Positions 45,297-54,849 of a DNA stretch of 64,000 nt are shown piece after piece. Made by a program: the position numbers and the translations under genes. Position 1 is the first letter of the stretch, and each line of letters starts with the position of its first letter. The notes below the pieces were generated by a model. It was not told the origin of the DNA and did no database searches. It worked only from the letters and a program-made list of their open reading frames with translations. The stretch is from Nonlabens dokdonensis DSW-6 (lineage in GTDB: Bacteria; Bacteroidota; Bacteroidia; Flavobacteriales; Flavobacteriaceae): assembly GCF_000332115.1 (NCBI RefSeq), contig NC_020156.1, forward strand, positions 3,287,501-3,351,500, written 5' to 3'.

Positions 45297-45524
45297 TAGT
45301 TTTTATTGAAAACTAAGTTGAGCTTTCAAAGGTGAAAATCCCTAATTAATCATTTTATTATAACCTTTAGGTGAATCCAATTGCTCCAAATTGCTATTCT
45401 AAAACATTTAAGAGTTGATTTTTAAAATTAATTTAAGATAAGAGTATGGTTTATTAATATTCAATTTTATTTTCGTTTTGTATCTTTTGAAATCAACTTA
45501 TAAAAGCAGGATAACATTAAAAAG

Positions 45525-45758
45525 ATGAAAACGAAACCAGACGACAAAGTCCTAGAATTAAAGAAGGAAGTACAGGAAAGTAAAGCAACTTCTAAAACAG
45601 ATAAAAAAGCAGAAATAAAGAAGTCTTTTACTTATAAGTGGGAAAACCATCGTTATCTAGCAGTACGTGCTTCATATCAGTTTTTTAATGCCATCTGGAC
45701 TGTTGTAATGGCTATTGGGATGTTTCTAGCCTGGTTAATTGCTGTACTCGCTACCTAA
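45525..45758 (+). CDS. Small single-helix membrane protein with charged N-terminus
   Basis: 77 residues. Residues 1-40 are Lys/Glu-rich (KPDDKVLELKKEV, SKTDKKAEIKKSF), followed by an aromatic stretch and one membrane helix near 55-75. Composition suggests a membrane-tethered helper. It overlaps the next start codon by one nt (TAATG), so the two are coupled. No family assigned. Confidence 0.65.
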   Translation: MKTKPDDKVLELKKEVQESKATSKTDKKAEIKKSFTYKWENHRYLAVRASYQFFNAIWTVVMAIGMFLAWLIAVLAT

Positions 45759-46120
45759 TGCAAAGACGTCCATTAAAAAGTTTACATATAGTTTTTGTTA
45801 TTTGCTTGATTTTATATGCTATAGTTCAATTATTAAAATTTAAAGAATATCAAGCTAACTCATTTATATATAATTATTTAAATGATCTATTAGTCATCCC
45901 AATAGTAGCCTTCATCTGTTTAAATGCAGTATGGTTTTTAAAAAGAGATTATTCTATACGATTGAGCTTCATGAGCTTATTAAGCCTAGTGGCGTTGTAT
46001 GCTATTTATTTTGAAGTTTATTTACCTAGTTATCACGAGCGCTACACTGCAGATTTTTGGGATGTATTTTGTTATACGATTGGAGGACTAGTTTTCTACT
46101 TATTACAAAAGTTCCCTTGA
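45758..46120 (+). CDS. Small multi-pass membrane protein, unknown
   Basis: 120 residues with three to four hydrophobic segments (about 8-25, 42-62, 72-90, 104-118). The central block IPIVAFICLNAVW and the late HERYTADFWDVF pattern recall small proteins annotated in Bacteroidota as magnesium-citrate transporter-like, but the evidence is too weak to name it. It is coupled to 45525. Confidence 0.65.
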   Translation: MQRRPLKSLHIVFVICLILYAIVQLLKFKEYQANSFIYNYLNDLLVIPIVAFICLNAVWFLKRDYSIRLSFMSLLSLVALYAIYFEVYLPSYHERYTADFWDVFCYTIGGLVFYLLQKFP

Positions 46121-46164
46121 ATAACTAAATCTTTATGAATAAGAATATAATTGCAGTAATTACC

Positions 46165-47049
46165 TTATTCTTTATTCACGACTAAATTAAATTGAGATTT
46201 TAAATACTTATCAGACCATCTATCTTTAATGGCGATAGAACAGTTTATTGGATTAATTTTGACCTGATCATCGACAGTAATACTTCCAAAAATTTGCTTT
46301 TTGAGTTCTTTCGCTTCAACAGGATTGGGAATCATGTTAGGGTTTGTCATTAGTACCTCATTATTTGAGTCAGCAATCGTTACAGAACATTCTATGCTAA
46401 CCATTCCATTTTCATCCTGTACAAAACCTTCAAGCCCTTCTACGATAAAATAAACTTGCTCAAATGGCATTATTAAATTGTCAATTATAGATATATCTCG
46501 ATCACCGCTGTATAAATATAATATGTCGTATTTAATACCATTTACATCATTCAAGAACCTAGGATGATTGATAATGGTAAAACTTTTATTCCAATGATAA
46601 AATGCATCACTTTTTTTATCAATTATTTCGACATGTATGGAATAAGTCTTCCCTGGTAGAAATGGATCAGCAAATGTTACAGAATTAAAGAGATCTAGTT
46701 TACTTTCCTTAAACTCTTCCTTAAGATCATTAAAAAGATTTTCTTTAGACATCACGGTATCTCCTTTAACATCTAGTGCATAAATATTCATATCTAGATA
46801 AGCGATGCTATCGGTAAGTTTAAAACCAGTAATATTATCATAGTGAAAATCAACTTTTTCTCCATAATATATTTGCGACCTTTTAATCAAACCTGTATGA
46901 TTTGTCATTCTAATGCCTTCAAATTCTAGGACATTATTGGATTTTTCGAAGTTTTTAATATAAATGCTATTAGATTCCACCTCTTGTGCAGACCCCACTA
47001 AAGAAATTAACATTAACAGCTTACAACATAAATTAATTTTCAATTTCAT
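46165..47049 (-). CDS. Exported protein of unknown function
   Basis: 294 residues with a signal peptide (CCKLLMLISLVGSAQ). The rest is beta-rich and has no recognisable motif. It begins 4 nt after the NUDIX gene stop, so it is the last gene of the run from 49424. Confidence 0.68.
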   Translation of the reverse strand: MKLKINLCCKLLMLISLVGSAQEVESNSIYIKNFEKSNNVLEFEGIRMTNHTGLIKRSQIYYGEKVDFHYDNITGFKLTDSIAYLDMNIYALDVKGDTVMSKENLFNDLKEEFKESKLDLFNSVTFADPFLPGKTYSIHVEIIDKKSDAFYHWNKSFTIINHPRFLNDVNGIKYDILYLYSGDRDISIIDNLIMPFEQVYFIVEGLEGFVQDENGMVSIECSVTIADSNNEVLMTNPNMIPNPVEAKELKKQIFGSITVDDQVKINPINCSIAIKDRWSDKYLKSQFNLVVNKE

Positions 47050-47053
47050 ATAC

Positions 47054-47620
47054 TTATGAGTTTAATAAATACCATTGTAAGCTAATGATACTTATGGAAT
47101 TATGAAAATAATTGTTTTGTAATTTCTCTTTAATTTCAGACTTGGGAATTTTAATGAGTTGAATATCCTCTTTTTCAGAAATAGATCCTCCACCTTTGGA
47201 GGTTTTTTGTTTAGTTGTTACTTCTCCATAGAAAATACTAATTTGCTCAGATAGCATTCCTGGTGACGGGAAATACTCTACAATAAATTCTAATTCACTG
47301 ACTTGATAACCTATTTCTTCTTTCACTTCTCTAATGGCAGCCTCATGAGCTGTTTCCTTCTCATCAATTGCACCTGCAGGAATTTCGATCATCCAGGAAT
47401 GACCATGTCTAGAACTAGGATAACGGTACTGTTTTATAAATAAAAAGCTATCGGTATCTTTTTCGTATAATAAAACAGCAATAGCGTTACCACGATCTAA
47501 GGCTAAGCGAGTAGAGGTGATAGAATTTTCACTATTAAAACTGTCGTGGGTAACTTCAGCTTTATAAATTTTCAGGAAATCATTAAAAACGAGTTCTTCT
47601 TTGTTGATTTTATGTTTCAT
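47054..47620 (-). CDS. NUDIX hydrolase, ADP-ribose pyrophosphatase-like
   Basis: 188 residues. The nudix box spans 83-105, with Gly83, Glu89 and the catalytic REVKEEIG at 98-104. Preceding features (FIKQYRYPSSRHGHSWMIEIPAG) resemble the ADP-ribose/sugar-nucleotide pyrophosphatase subgroup. It hydrolyses nucleoside diphosphates linked to another moiety. It overlaps the nucleotidyltransferase gene by 4 bp (ATGA), which could link it to that enzyme's product. Confidence 0.9.
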   Translation of the reverse strand: MKHKINKEELVFNDFLKIYKAEVTHDSFNSENSITSTRLALDRGNAIAVLLYEKDTDSFLFIKQYRYPSSRHGHSWMIEIPAGAIDEKETAHEAAIREVKEEIGYQVSELEFIVEYFPSPGMLSEQISIFYGEVTTKQKTSKGGGSISEKEDIQLIKIPKSEIKEKLQNNYFHNSISIISLQWYLLNS

Positions 47621-48099
47621 AAATCTTTATCCCTAATTCGTTTTAACTCTTGAATATCAAGCAAATCTTTAGGTCTCCCAACTTTTATTTTACTAGTTAT
47701 CAAATCATCAAAAGACATGACTCTCCATCGCAAAACTTTCTCATCAATTACTTCAACTAGTTCACAATCTTTAAAAACATCATCAAAAGGTCGATTTACA
47801 GAGAATTTCGTTATTAATTCTAAATTAAGGCTTGACGGTGTAAATTTGATAGATATATTTTGTTCTTGATTTTTGACCTGATTTGGGAACTCGTTGATAT
47901 CATAATCTAGATCTTGAAAAACCTTTACTAATTGAGCTAAATTGGTTTCATTTGTGTCGATCCAGAAATCAATATCAGCAGAGTGCCTTTGATAACCATG
48001 GAAGTATACTGCTCCACCACCAACTAGAATCATTTTAACTTTGTGCTTATCTGCTAGAAATAAAAATTGTTTGATATGTTCGTCCCATCCTGCAATCAT
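47617..48099 (-). CDS. Nucleotidyltransferase-fold protein (AbiEii/DUF6036-like)
   Basis: 160 residues. ILVGGGAVYFHGY (about 25-37) and SADIDFWID (40-48) form the nucleotidyltransferase active-site pair with Asp42 and Asp44. A later FDDLITSKIKVGRPKDLLDI region (about 130-150) resembles the AbiEii-type toxin family C-terminal region. It is preceded by a 63-aa gene (1-nt overlap TAATG) and followed by a NUDIX gene (4-nt overlap). The small upstream gene is a possible antitoxin-like partner, but no toxicity evidence exists. Confidence 0.75.
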   Translation of the reverse strand: MIAGWDEHIKQFLFLADKHKVKMILVGGGAVYFHGYQRHSADIDFWIDTNETNLAQLVKVFQDLDYDINEFPNQVKNQEQNISIKFTPSSLNLELITKFSVNRPFDDVFKDCELVEVIDEKVLRWRVMSFDDLITSKIKVGRPKDLLDIQELKRIRDKDL

Positions 48100-48290
48100 T
48101 ATTTCTTCTTTTTTTCTAAAATAAAATTATCAGGATTAGGTTGAAATGGTCTTGCTTGAGGCATATTGATCATAGAAGTACTTATTGATATAAAACGCAT
48201 CAACCGTTCGCCACCAGACAGTTTCAAGAATTCTTCTTCTTGCAGTAGATTGCTTTGTTCTTTAGTTGTGAAGGTTACTTTCATTTGCAT
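48099..48290 (-). CDS. Small protein upstream of the nucleotidyltransferase
   Basis: 63 residues, starting right at the stop of the T9SS gene and overlapping the next start by 1 nt (TAATG). It begins MQMKVTFTTKEQS, has a helix (EEFLKLSGGERLMRFI) and a basic tail (EKKKK). Similar to small partners encoded with nucleotidyltransferase toxins, but not recognisable by motif. An alternative start two codons in is possible. Confidence 0.6.
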   Translation of the reverse strand: MQMKVTFTTKEQSNLLQEEEFLKLSGGERLMRFISISTSMINMPQARPFQPNPDNFILEKKKK

Positions 48291-49424
48291 TTAATTTCTT
48301 ACAACTAACTTTTTTGCGGTCGACCCATTCTCACCGACAATAATAACGAAGTAGATACCTTTCTTAATTTTTTCGGTATTAAACATAACCAAAGTACTGG
48401 AATTTTGTAAAGCTTTAATATTTAATTTTTTTCCTTTAACGTCATAGATAGAAACTTTTAAAACAGGAATTATACTTTCTATGTAAACCAAACCTTTAGA
48501 AGGATTTGGGTACATTTTAAAGACTGTGCTTTCTTGTGATTCTAGACTTAAGAAAACATTGATTTCTAAATAATCAGCAATACCAGAATTATCTGTATCA
48601 TCATCAGTAGGATCTCCATTATTATTATAATCCTCGTCTATGGTCAGCACGCCATCACCATCATCATCAGTATCCAGATAATTAGGAATAGAATCCATAT
48701 CAGTATCATCATCAGTTAATAACCCATTAGAATTTACATCCTCCCGTATATCAATAACCCCATCGTTATCACTATCTGTACAATCTAATGCCACTAACTC
48801 TAGTGAACTAACATCAAAACAAACTGGACTAGATGAGTTTTCTACTCGGACAAAAATAGTTTGATTATTAGGCGTAATATTGCTGTAGAGTTGTGTTAAA
48901 GCATTAGTATTGTTAGAAGCGTCTGTAAGATTTGAGTGATAGGAAATGCTTATATTTTGTACTCCAGTAGTTTGACCATTTACTATTTCCACATCTTTGG
49001 TTGATAAATCAAATACTTCAAATCCATCAAGATTAGAATCACAAACCTCAAATGGTGTTAATGAAACACCAACAGGAGCATAAGAGATAATCAAATCAAA
49101 TAAATGTTGATCCCAGCCTCCTGTTGAACTGGTAACTCTCGTATAAATAGTTTGTGGATTTGTTGAATTAACGAATGAATTTGGATTTGTAATAACGTCA
49201 GTATTAGAAATAGCACCTGCCTGACTTAAATGATATGATACGGTAAAATTATTAGGATTTTGATTTCCTAAAACTGTAGTATCAAAAATACTCAAATCAA
49301 ATGTTTCAACACCATCATTAGAAAGGTCGTCACAAACTTCAAAATCTGGAACAGGAAAGGCTATTTGAGCATTTGATAAATTTAATATTAATAGAACTAT
49401 TAGATAACAATATTTTTTTTTCAT
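48291..49424 (-). CDS. Secreted T9SS-type protein with calcium-binding D-rich repeats
   Basis: 377 residues. Signal peptide (LILNLSNAQ), then two beta-rich repeats each with DLS-containing blocks (ETFDLSIFDTTVLG and EVFDLSTKDVEIVNG) and a thrombospondin-type-3-like Ca-binding block (DCTDSDNDGVIDIRED, DTDMDSIPNYLDTDDDGDG). The C-terminal sorting domain of type IX secretion follows (KMYPNPSKGLVYIES, YDVKGKKLNI, KKGIYFVIIVGENG, KLVVRN). Surface-exposed, perhaps adhesive. First gene of the minus-strand run that ends at 46165. Confidence 0.85.
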   Translation of the reverse strand: MKKKYCYLIVLLILNLSNAQIAFPVPDFEVCDDLSNDGVETFDLSIFDTTVLGNQNPNNFTVSYHLSQAGAISNTDVITNPNSFVNSTNPQTIYTRVTSSTGGWDQHLFDLIISYAPVGVSLTPFEVCDSNLDGFEVFDLSTKDVEIVNGQTTGVQNISISYHSNLTDASNNTNALTQLYSNITPNNQTIFVRVENSSSPVCFDVSSLELVALDCTDSDNDGVIDIREDVNSNGLLTDDDTDMDSIPNYLDTDDDGDGVLTIDEDYNNNGDPTDDDTDNSGIADYLEINVFLSLESQESTVFKMYPNPSKGLVYIESIIPVLKVSIYDVKGKKLNIKALQNSSTLVMFNTEKIKKGIYFVIIVGENGSTAKKLVVRN

Positions 49425-49591
49425 ACCAGCAATTTAATCATTTTAAATACTATTGCAAAAAGACAAAACCTGTAAGATTCCCATTTAATGCATCTCAAAT
49501 AGAAATACATTTTAAAATGGTAAAACCTCACAGGTTATGTTTCAATCAGAAATTTTGATTTTCAAGATTTCTTAATCGATATACGGTCTTT

Positions 49592-50905
49592 TCACCTTTT
49601 TATCTCAGCATCATATTTATTCATATAACGCTCATAAAGTTCCGTTTGATGAGAATTTAAAGAAATGTCTCTACCGTCGATAAATGCTCTTGTCAGCTGG
49701 TTACCTCGCATATCTAATGCATTTCCTCTAGAAATAAATAGAGTAGCGCTTTTACCTTGCTCAAGTGAACCGTAATCTTTATCGATTCCTAGAATTTTTG
49801 CAGGAGTTAAAGTAATCATCATCAAAGCTTTTTCCATATCCATTCCATGACCTGCAACAGTACCAGCGTAGAAAGGGAAGTTACGAGCTTGATGTCTTTC
49901 CATACTTCCAGAATTTTCTAAAGCTACCATCACGCCCTTATCAGCTAGTAATTTTGGAAATTTATAGGGCATATCATAATCTTCATCTTCTCGAGCAGGA
50001 AGATCATGTACACGACTAGCAAGTACAGGAACATTCATAGCTACTAATTCTGCAGCAACTTTATCGCCTTCACGACCACCTACAATAACAGGCTTTTCGA
50101 CATTGTTTGCTTTCACAAAAGTTAAAACATCTCTAATACCTTTTTCTCCATCTACGTGAAAATAAATATTATCATCACCATTCATTGCGTCTTTCAATGC
50201 AGCATACTTTAAATTGACTCCTACTGGATTAGGTGTTGCGCTATATGCTTTTGCACTATTCAAAAAGTCTGTCAACTCCGTAACTTGTTCATCATAATTT
50301 TTACTTGGTTCTATGGGTCCTGGATTTCTCCATGATCCAGATCTACTAAAACTAGAAGGCCAGTTGATGTGAATCCCATCATCAGTGCGTATTGCGGCAT
50401 CTTCCCAGTTCCACGCATCTAACTGTACTACGCTAGATTTACCAGAAATACGTCCGCCACGAGGTACTACCTGCGCTATCAATACACCATTAGGTCTCAT
50501 AGATTCTACCACGCGACTCTCTGCATTATAAGCAATAATTGATCTTATATGCGGATTGTAAGTTCCTATCTCGCGCTCATCATCACTTGCGTTAACCGCA
50601 TCAACTTCAACAAGTCCTAAAGTAGAGTTCATGGCAATTATTCCAGGATATACATGCATTCCATAGGCATCTATTTTTTCTCCCTTAATATCCATGCGTA
50701 CCGTTGTAGCATCTGCAATAGCGGTAATTTTACCGTTTTCTATCACTATAACTGAATTCTCTATAACGTCACCATTTCCTATGTGAGCCGTAGCATTCAT
50801 AATAGTATAAACTCCAGTTTGTTCTGGTGCTGGGGTCTGTTGTGCTGTTGCATGTAAGGCAAATAAGGCACAAATTGTATATAATAATTTTTTCATTGTC
50901 TTCAT
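49592..50905 (-). CDS. Amidohydrolase-family protein, exported, degenerate metal site
   Basis: 437 residues from the ATG at 50905 (50896 also possible; longer starts overlap the upstream gene). Signal peptide (CALFALHATAQ), then an amidohydrolase-like beta-sandwich start (ITAIADATTVRMD) and a later block ending SLEQGKSATLFISRG, a typical C-terminal sandwich. Where active members have HxH, the sequence reads YPGIIAMNSTLGL (no His pair), so it may be inactive or use other ligands. It is adjacent to a 983-residue homologue of the same family. Confidence 0.78.
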   Translation of the reverse strand: MKTMKKLLYTICALFALHATAQQTPAPEQTGVYTIMNATAHIGNGDVIENSVIVIENGKITAIADATTVRMDIKGEKIDAYGMHVYPGIIAMNSTLGLVEVDAVNASDDEREIGTYNPHIRSIIAYNAESRVVESMRPNGVLIAQVVPRGGRISGKSSVVQLDAWNWEDAAIRTDDGIHINWPSSFSRSGSWRNPGPIEPSKNYDEQVTELTDFLNSAKAYSATPNPVGVNLKYAALKDAMNGDDNIYFHVDGEKGIRDVLTFVKANNVEKPVIVGGREGDKVAAELVAMNVPVLASRVHDLPAREDEDYDMPYKFPKLLADKGVMVALENSGSMERHQARNFPFYAGTVAGHGMDMEKALMMITLTPAKILGIDKDYGSLEQGKSATLFISRGNALDMRGNQLTRAFIDGRDISLNSHQTELYERYMNKYDAEIKR

Positions 50906-50906
50906 T

Positions 50907-53858
50907 TTACCAGTGGATTGTTTCGCATTCATACAGACCTTTGTCTTTTTTCTTCGGTGTTTGCGTTTTCATTCCTTTGTTCTTTGCAAGGATCATTTCA
51001 TTTACCAATTGTTGTCTTTCTTTTTTTATGCTTTCGCGAAAGCGTAAGTCACGTACCAGCTCAAAAAATACAATTCCATCTATCATGGTGATTTCTGGCT
51101 TTGCGGTAACACTCAACGGATTAGTATTCCAAAGCACTAAATCAGCATCTTTTCCTTTCTTGATACTTCCTGTACGGTCATCAATATGTAAAAGCTTTGC
51201 TGGGTTAAGAGTAACAAATTTCCATGCTTCTTCTTCACTTACACCACCGTACTTCACCGCTTTGGCAGCTTCTTGATTCAAACGTCTTGACATTTCAGCA
51301 TCGTCAGAATTGAATGCTGTAAGAACACCTTGCGAGTGCATGATGGCACCATTATAAGGTATGGCGTCATTAACTTCATATTTGTATGCCCACCAGTCGC
51401 TAAATGTAGAACCACCTGCACCATGCTCTGCCATTTTATCAGCCACTTTATAACCTTCTAAAATGTGTGTAAATGTGTTGATACGGAAACCGTGCTTCTC
51501 TGCAACTTTCATTAACATATTTATCTCGCTCTGTACGTAGGAGTGACATGAAACAAAACGCTCGCTTTCTAAAATTTCTAAAAGCACTTCCATCTCTTCA
51601 TCATACCTGAAATCACTTTTACCTTTAGAATTAGCATATTCTCTAGCTCTTGAGAAGTAATCTTCAAAAACTTGTTCAACACCCATTCGAGTTTGCGGAA
51701 AACGAACTCCATATTGATAACGAGATTGCTTAACATTTTCACCTAACGCAAATTTTATAAACTTAGGTGAGTTGTCATAAATCATCTCGTCTGCCTTATA
51801 GCCCCATTTTAGTTTAATGATCGCACTACGTCCACCTATAGGGTTTGCACTACCATGCAGGAGTTGAGAAGTAGTTACGCCACCTGCAAGATCACGATAA
51901 ATGTTGATATCTTCATGGTCTACCACGTCTTCTATGGTAACCTCTGCAGTAGAATTGTGTCCTGCCTCGTTTACTCCGTTATCAATGGCTATATGAGAAT
52001 GTTCATCGACAATACCTGAGGTTAAGTGTTTACCTGTTGCGTCTACAACACGTGCGCTTCCTGCGCTTAAGTTTTTACCGATTTTAGAAATCTTTCCATC
52101 TTTTACAAGTACGTCTGTATTTTCTAGGATTCCTTCTTCTTCGTTAGTCCAAACGGTTGCATTGCGATACAAAACAGTTTCCTCTTGAGGTTTTGAAATA
52201 CTACCGTAGCCAATATTAGGAAAGGTCATCGTTCCCATTTCAGCTATAGATTCATCTTTATCCTCATCTTTTGACTTGGATTCATCTTTAGTTTCTTCTG
52301 CCTTCACAGCTGTAAAACGAACCTCATTACCGTTAGTCAAGTATGCTGTTCCAGTGAGCTGCTCATTTTCAGAAGTTGCTAGAAAACGAGTGTAGGCTTT
52401 ATCTTCAGCATCTTTTTGAGTAGTAACGATATTGATCCAGTCACCATCATAAGTAATCTTTGACCCTAATGTTGTACTATCAATTTTCACAGTAACCTTT
52501 TTTCCTTTTCCTTTAATCGCAAGGTCGTAGGTAGTTCCACCGATAGTGGTAGTATAGTCACCATCGATATCCTTTGTCGTTCTATCTTTTAATATGTGTT
52601 TAGATCCTTTTACCCAATTCTCATAAATAACAGTATCGTCTTCAAATAATTTATCTGAGGTCATAATAAAATTGGCTAGCTTTCCTTTTTCTAAAGTTCC
52701 AACCATATTACTCACTTGTAAGATACTTGCAGGAGTAGTAGTCAAGGCAGCAAGAGCTTGATCTTCCGTAAGGCCATATTCTATAGCTCTTTTAAGATTT
52801 TTCATCAATTCAGCCGGCGATTTAAGATCTTTTGTAGTAATGGCATAAGTAATACCAGCTTTAGAAAGCATCATTAAATTACCTGGAGCTTGTTTCCATT
52901 CTCTCATGTCTCCTAAATTCACAAACCATTCTAGATTAGGATTAGAAACATCATAAGCATCAGGGAAATTGATAGGAACAATTAAAGAGGCATTAGTTGC
53001 TTTTATATCGTCTATCATTTCATAAGAGTCTTCACCACCTACGATAACAAATTGCTTTCCTACGCGATCACCTAGTTTATCAACTCTTAAAACATTTTTC
53101 TTGTTTCCCGCCTCAATAATTTGAACTAGATTTTTCTTTGCATTCAAAGCCTCTAAAGAAAGGTCTTTGGTTTTAGAATGACCGTTTGCATACCAGTCTG
53201 CATCAAAGTGAGTCTGACGTAGCAATGCAAGTGTCCCCATTAAAGAAGTAGGGTAAGACTGTCTGGACTGACGGCTTTTAGAAAGAGAAAAGAAATTACC
53301 ACTCTCTTGTTTTAAAATACGCTCGGCATTAGTGCCTTCATTATCTAGAGCAATCAACATACCATTACCACGAGCAATACCGTCGTGTAAATGTGTTTGT
53401 AATGTACCATAGCCAGCATCTATAAATTTCTGAGCTTCTTTTTCATCATATTCATAGAAATTCATGGCGCTTTGCTCTGCTCTGATGTGATCATTCCAGT
53501 AGTAGCCTTTTCGACCTTCATCATATTGAGCAACACTGCTTCCTGGCGCTCTAGGTGGAGTTTTCATCGCCACATCACCGTATGGTTCAATAAAGGATGG
53601 ATAGATATAATTACCGCCAGCATCTTCTACAACAGCGTTTTTAGGAATGGTAACATTATTACCTATGGCTTCAATCTTACCATTTTTGATAATTATGGTA
53701 CCATTAGTGATCATTTTTCCTGGACTCGTAACAATATTGGCATTTTTTATAACGCGAGTGATATGACTTACCGCGCTAATGTCATCATTGTTAGGGAAAT
53801 ACTCTTGTGCCTGCAAAGAAAAGCAAGCCAAAAGCATGAGAGATAGTATTCTTTTCAT
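50907..53858 (-). CDS. Tandem amidohydrolase-domain protein, exported
   Basis: About 983 residues from the ATG at 53858 (longer in-frame starts lack a good signal peptide). Signal peptide ending SLQAQ. The first half looks like an amidohydrolase domain whose HxH strand reads IYPSFIEPYGDVAM, without ligand His. A Lys/Glu-rich linker is in the middle (EETKDESKSKDED, about 535-560). The second half has a canonical HSH in GIVDEHSHIAID plus SCHSYV, NTFTHILEG and NSDDAEM, the usual imidazolonase/prolidase-like ligands. So one active and one degenerate unit are fused. Substrate unknown. The partner gene 49592 follows with 1 nt between. Confidence 0.82.
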   Translation of the reverse strand: MKRILSLMLLACFSLQAQEYFPNNDDISAVSHITRVIKNANIVTSPGKMITNGTIIIKNGKIEAIGNNVTIPKNAVVEDAGGNYIYPSFIEPYGDVAMKTPPRAPGSSVAQYDEGRKGYYWNDHIRAEQSAMNFYEYDEKEAQKFIDAGYGTLQTHLHDGIARGNGMLIALDNEGTNAERILKQESGNFFSLSKSRQSRQSYPTSLMGTLALLRQTHFDADWYANGHSKTKDLSLEALNAKKNLVQIIEAGNKKNVLRVDKLGDRVGKQFVIVGGEDSYEMIDDIKATNASLIVPINFPDAYDVSNPNLEWFVNLGDMREWKQAPGNLMMLSKAGITYAITTKDLKSPAELMKNLKRAIEYGLTEDQALAALTTTPASILQVSNMVGTLEKGKLANFIMTSDKLFEDDTVIYENWVKGSKHILKDRTTKDIDGDYTTTIGGTTYDLAIKGKGKKVTVKIDSTTLGSKITYDGDWINIVTTQKDAEDKAYTRFLATSENEQLTGTAYLTNGNEVRFTAVKAEETKDESKSKDEDKDESIAEMGTMTFPNIGYGSISKPQEETVLYRNATVWTNEEEGILENTDVLVKDGKISKIGKNLSAGSARVVDATGKHLTSGIVDEHSHIAIDNGVNEAGHNSTAEVTIEDVVDHEDINIYRDLAGGVTTSQLLHGSANPIGGRSAIIKLKWGYKADEMIYDNSPKFIKFALGENVKQSRYQYGVRFPQTRMGVEQVFEDYFSRAREYANSKGKSDFRYDEEMEVLLEILESERFVSCHSYVQSEINMLMKVAEKHGFRINTFTHILEGYKVADKMAEHGAGGSTFSDWWAYKYEVNDAIPYNGAIMHSQGVLTAFNSDDAEMSRRLNQEAAKAVKYGGVSEEEAWKFVTLNPAKLLHIDDRTGSIKKGKDADLVLWNTNPLSVTAKPEITMIDGIVFFELVRDLRFRESIKKERQQLVNEMILAKNKGMKTQTPKKKDKGLYECETIHW
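51029..51044. repeat. Dispersed 16-bp palindrome, copy 13 (in amidohydrolase CDS, 1 mismatch)
   Basis: TGCTTTCGCGAAAGCG, translated as RFRES near the C-terminus of the tandem amidohydrolase. Confidence 0.85.
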
Positions 53859-53994
53859 GTAATTAAAATTTATTTGATAAAGATAGCCAAATCCCAAAAG
53901 AACCTTTCTCATAAAGATTTCTTAAAACATGAATTTGAATTAAAACCTGTTGATAACCTAAGCTTTATTTAATCATCCATTAAAAATGACTCAC

Positions 53995-54027
53995 AAAAAA
54001 AGCTCAAATTCACAGTTAATTTGAGCT
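53995..54027 (-). terminator. Terminator of the 54051-54788 gene
   Basis: 10-bp stem AGCTCAAATT / AATTTGAGCT with a 7-nt loop and a T-run on the minus strand (A-run at 53995-54000 on the plus strand). Confidence 0.8.
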
Positions 54028-54050
54028 TATAATTTGTGTTCTAAAATGAT

Positions 54051-54788
54051 TTATTTCATCTTTCTGTTTGCTTTTTTAGCAAGACGTTTTACTTTTTTAT
54101 TCAGGTCTTTCATTAATTTTTCAACTGCACTTTCACACATAGGCTGTATCTTTTTAGGAGTCATCACTGGAATTCCACCTACCATTACTGCTTTCTTTTT
54201 GGACCCTGCAACTTCATTGAATTGAAAAATACTATTGTTATTATTAGTATATAGGTCCATACTATATCTCGCTTGGATACTTACATAGCCGAAGCTACCA
54301 ACACCGGTTTTTACAAAACCAAACGATAATTTCACAAACATAATAGCATCTACGTCTAGGGCTTCTGCAACTGATTTTAAAGCCTTAACATTATCTCTAT
54401 ATGCTGGAATTGCTTGATATCCATCAATAGCAACTGTAGTTTCAGAGTTCGTAATTAGATTTTTACCTTGTGAATACACTGGTTTGAAAGCTTTGTAGGC
54501 TTCATTATTCAGAACAGTTTGTTCATCAATTATTTCAAAATCAAAATTCTCTTTATACTCTGCAAAAAAGGCTTTGTGCAACTTTTTTAAAGGCTCCGTA
54601 AGATTAAAATTAGGATCTTCACTTAAACTGGTGTTCTTAGTTGCTAGGTCAGCGGCACCACTAATGTTCGATAAATCAATTGTTTTGTTAGCATAAAAGG
54701 TGATAACAGCGACTTTTTTCTTTTGAGCTGTTGAAAGCATACTTAGACAAAGAAATGCTATAAAAATGATAGTACTTAAATTTTTCAT
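54051..54788 (-). CDS. Exported protein of unknown function
   Basis: 245 residues. Signal peptide MKNLSTIIFIAFLCLSMLSTAQ, then a KKVAVITFYANKTI strand and a mixed alpha/beta body with VAIDGYQAIPAY and MFVKLSFGF. The C-terminal ~15 residues are very basic (KKVKRLAKKANRKMK). No known motif. Its own terminator suggests it is transcribed singly. Confidence 0.68.
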   Translation of the reverse strand: MKNLSTIIFIAFLCLSMLSTAQKKKVAVITFYANKTIDLSNISGAADLATKNTSLSEDPNFNLTEPLKKLHKAFFAEYKENFDFEIIDEQTVLNNEAYKAFKPVYSQGKNLITNSETTVAIDGYQAIPAYRDNVKALKSVAEALDVDAIMFVKLSFGFVKTGVGSFGYVSIQARYSMDLYTNNNNSIFQFNEVAGSKKKAVMVGGIPVMTPKKIQPMCESAVEKLMKDLNKKVKRLAKKANRKMK

Positions 54789-54849
54789 TAGGTTGATTTT
54801 TATTTATAAGATAGGAAAGGTAAACGTTTTCAAGCAAATAGAACGTTAC

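Noticed and set aside
47617-48290. Firm call as a toxin-antitoxin system
   Set aside because: Only one partner has a recognisable fold and the small protein has no antitoxin motif; reported only as a hypothesis.
49460-49545. Inverted AACCTGT / ACAGGTT repeats about 60 nt apart
   Set aside because: The loop is too long and no T-run follows; the short AACCT-CAC-AGGTT hairpin inside it is too weak to call a terminator.
50827-51276. Plus-strand 149-codon frame across the amidohydrolase junction
   Set aside because: Antisense to two real coding regions with coherent signal peptide and domain patterns.
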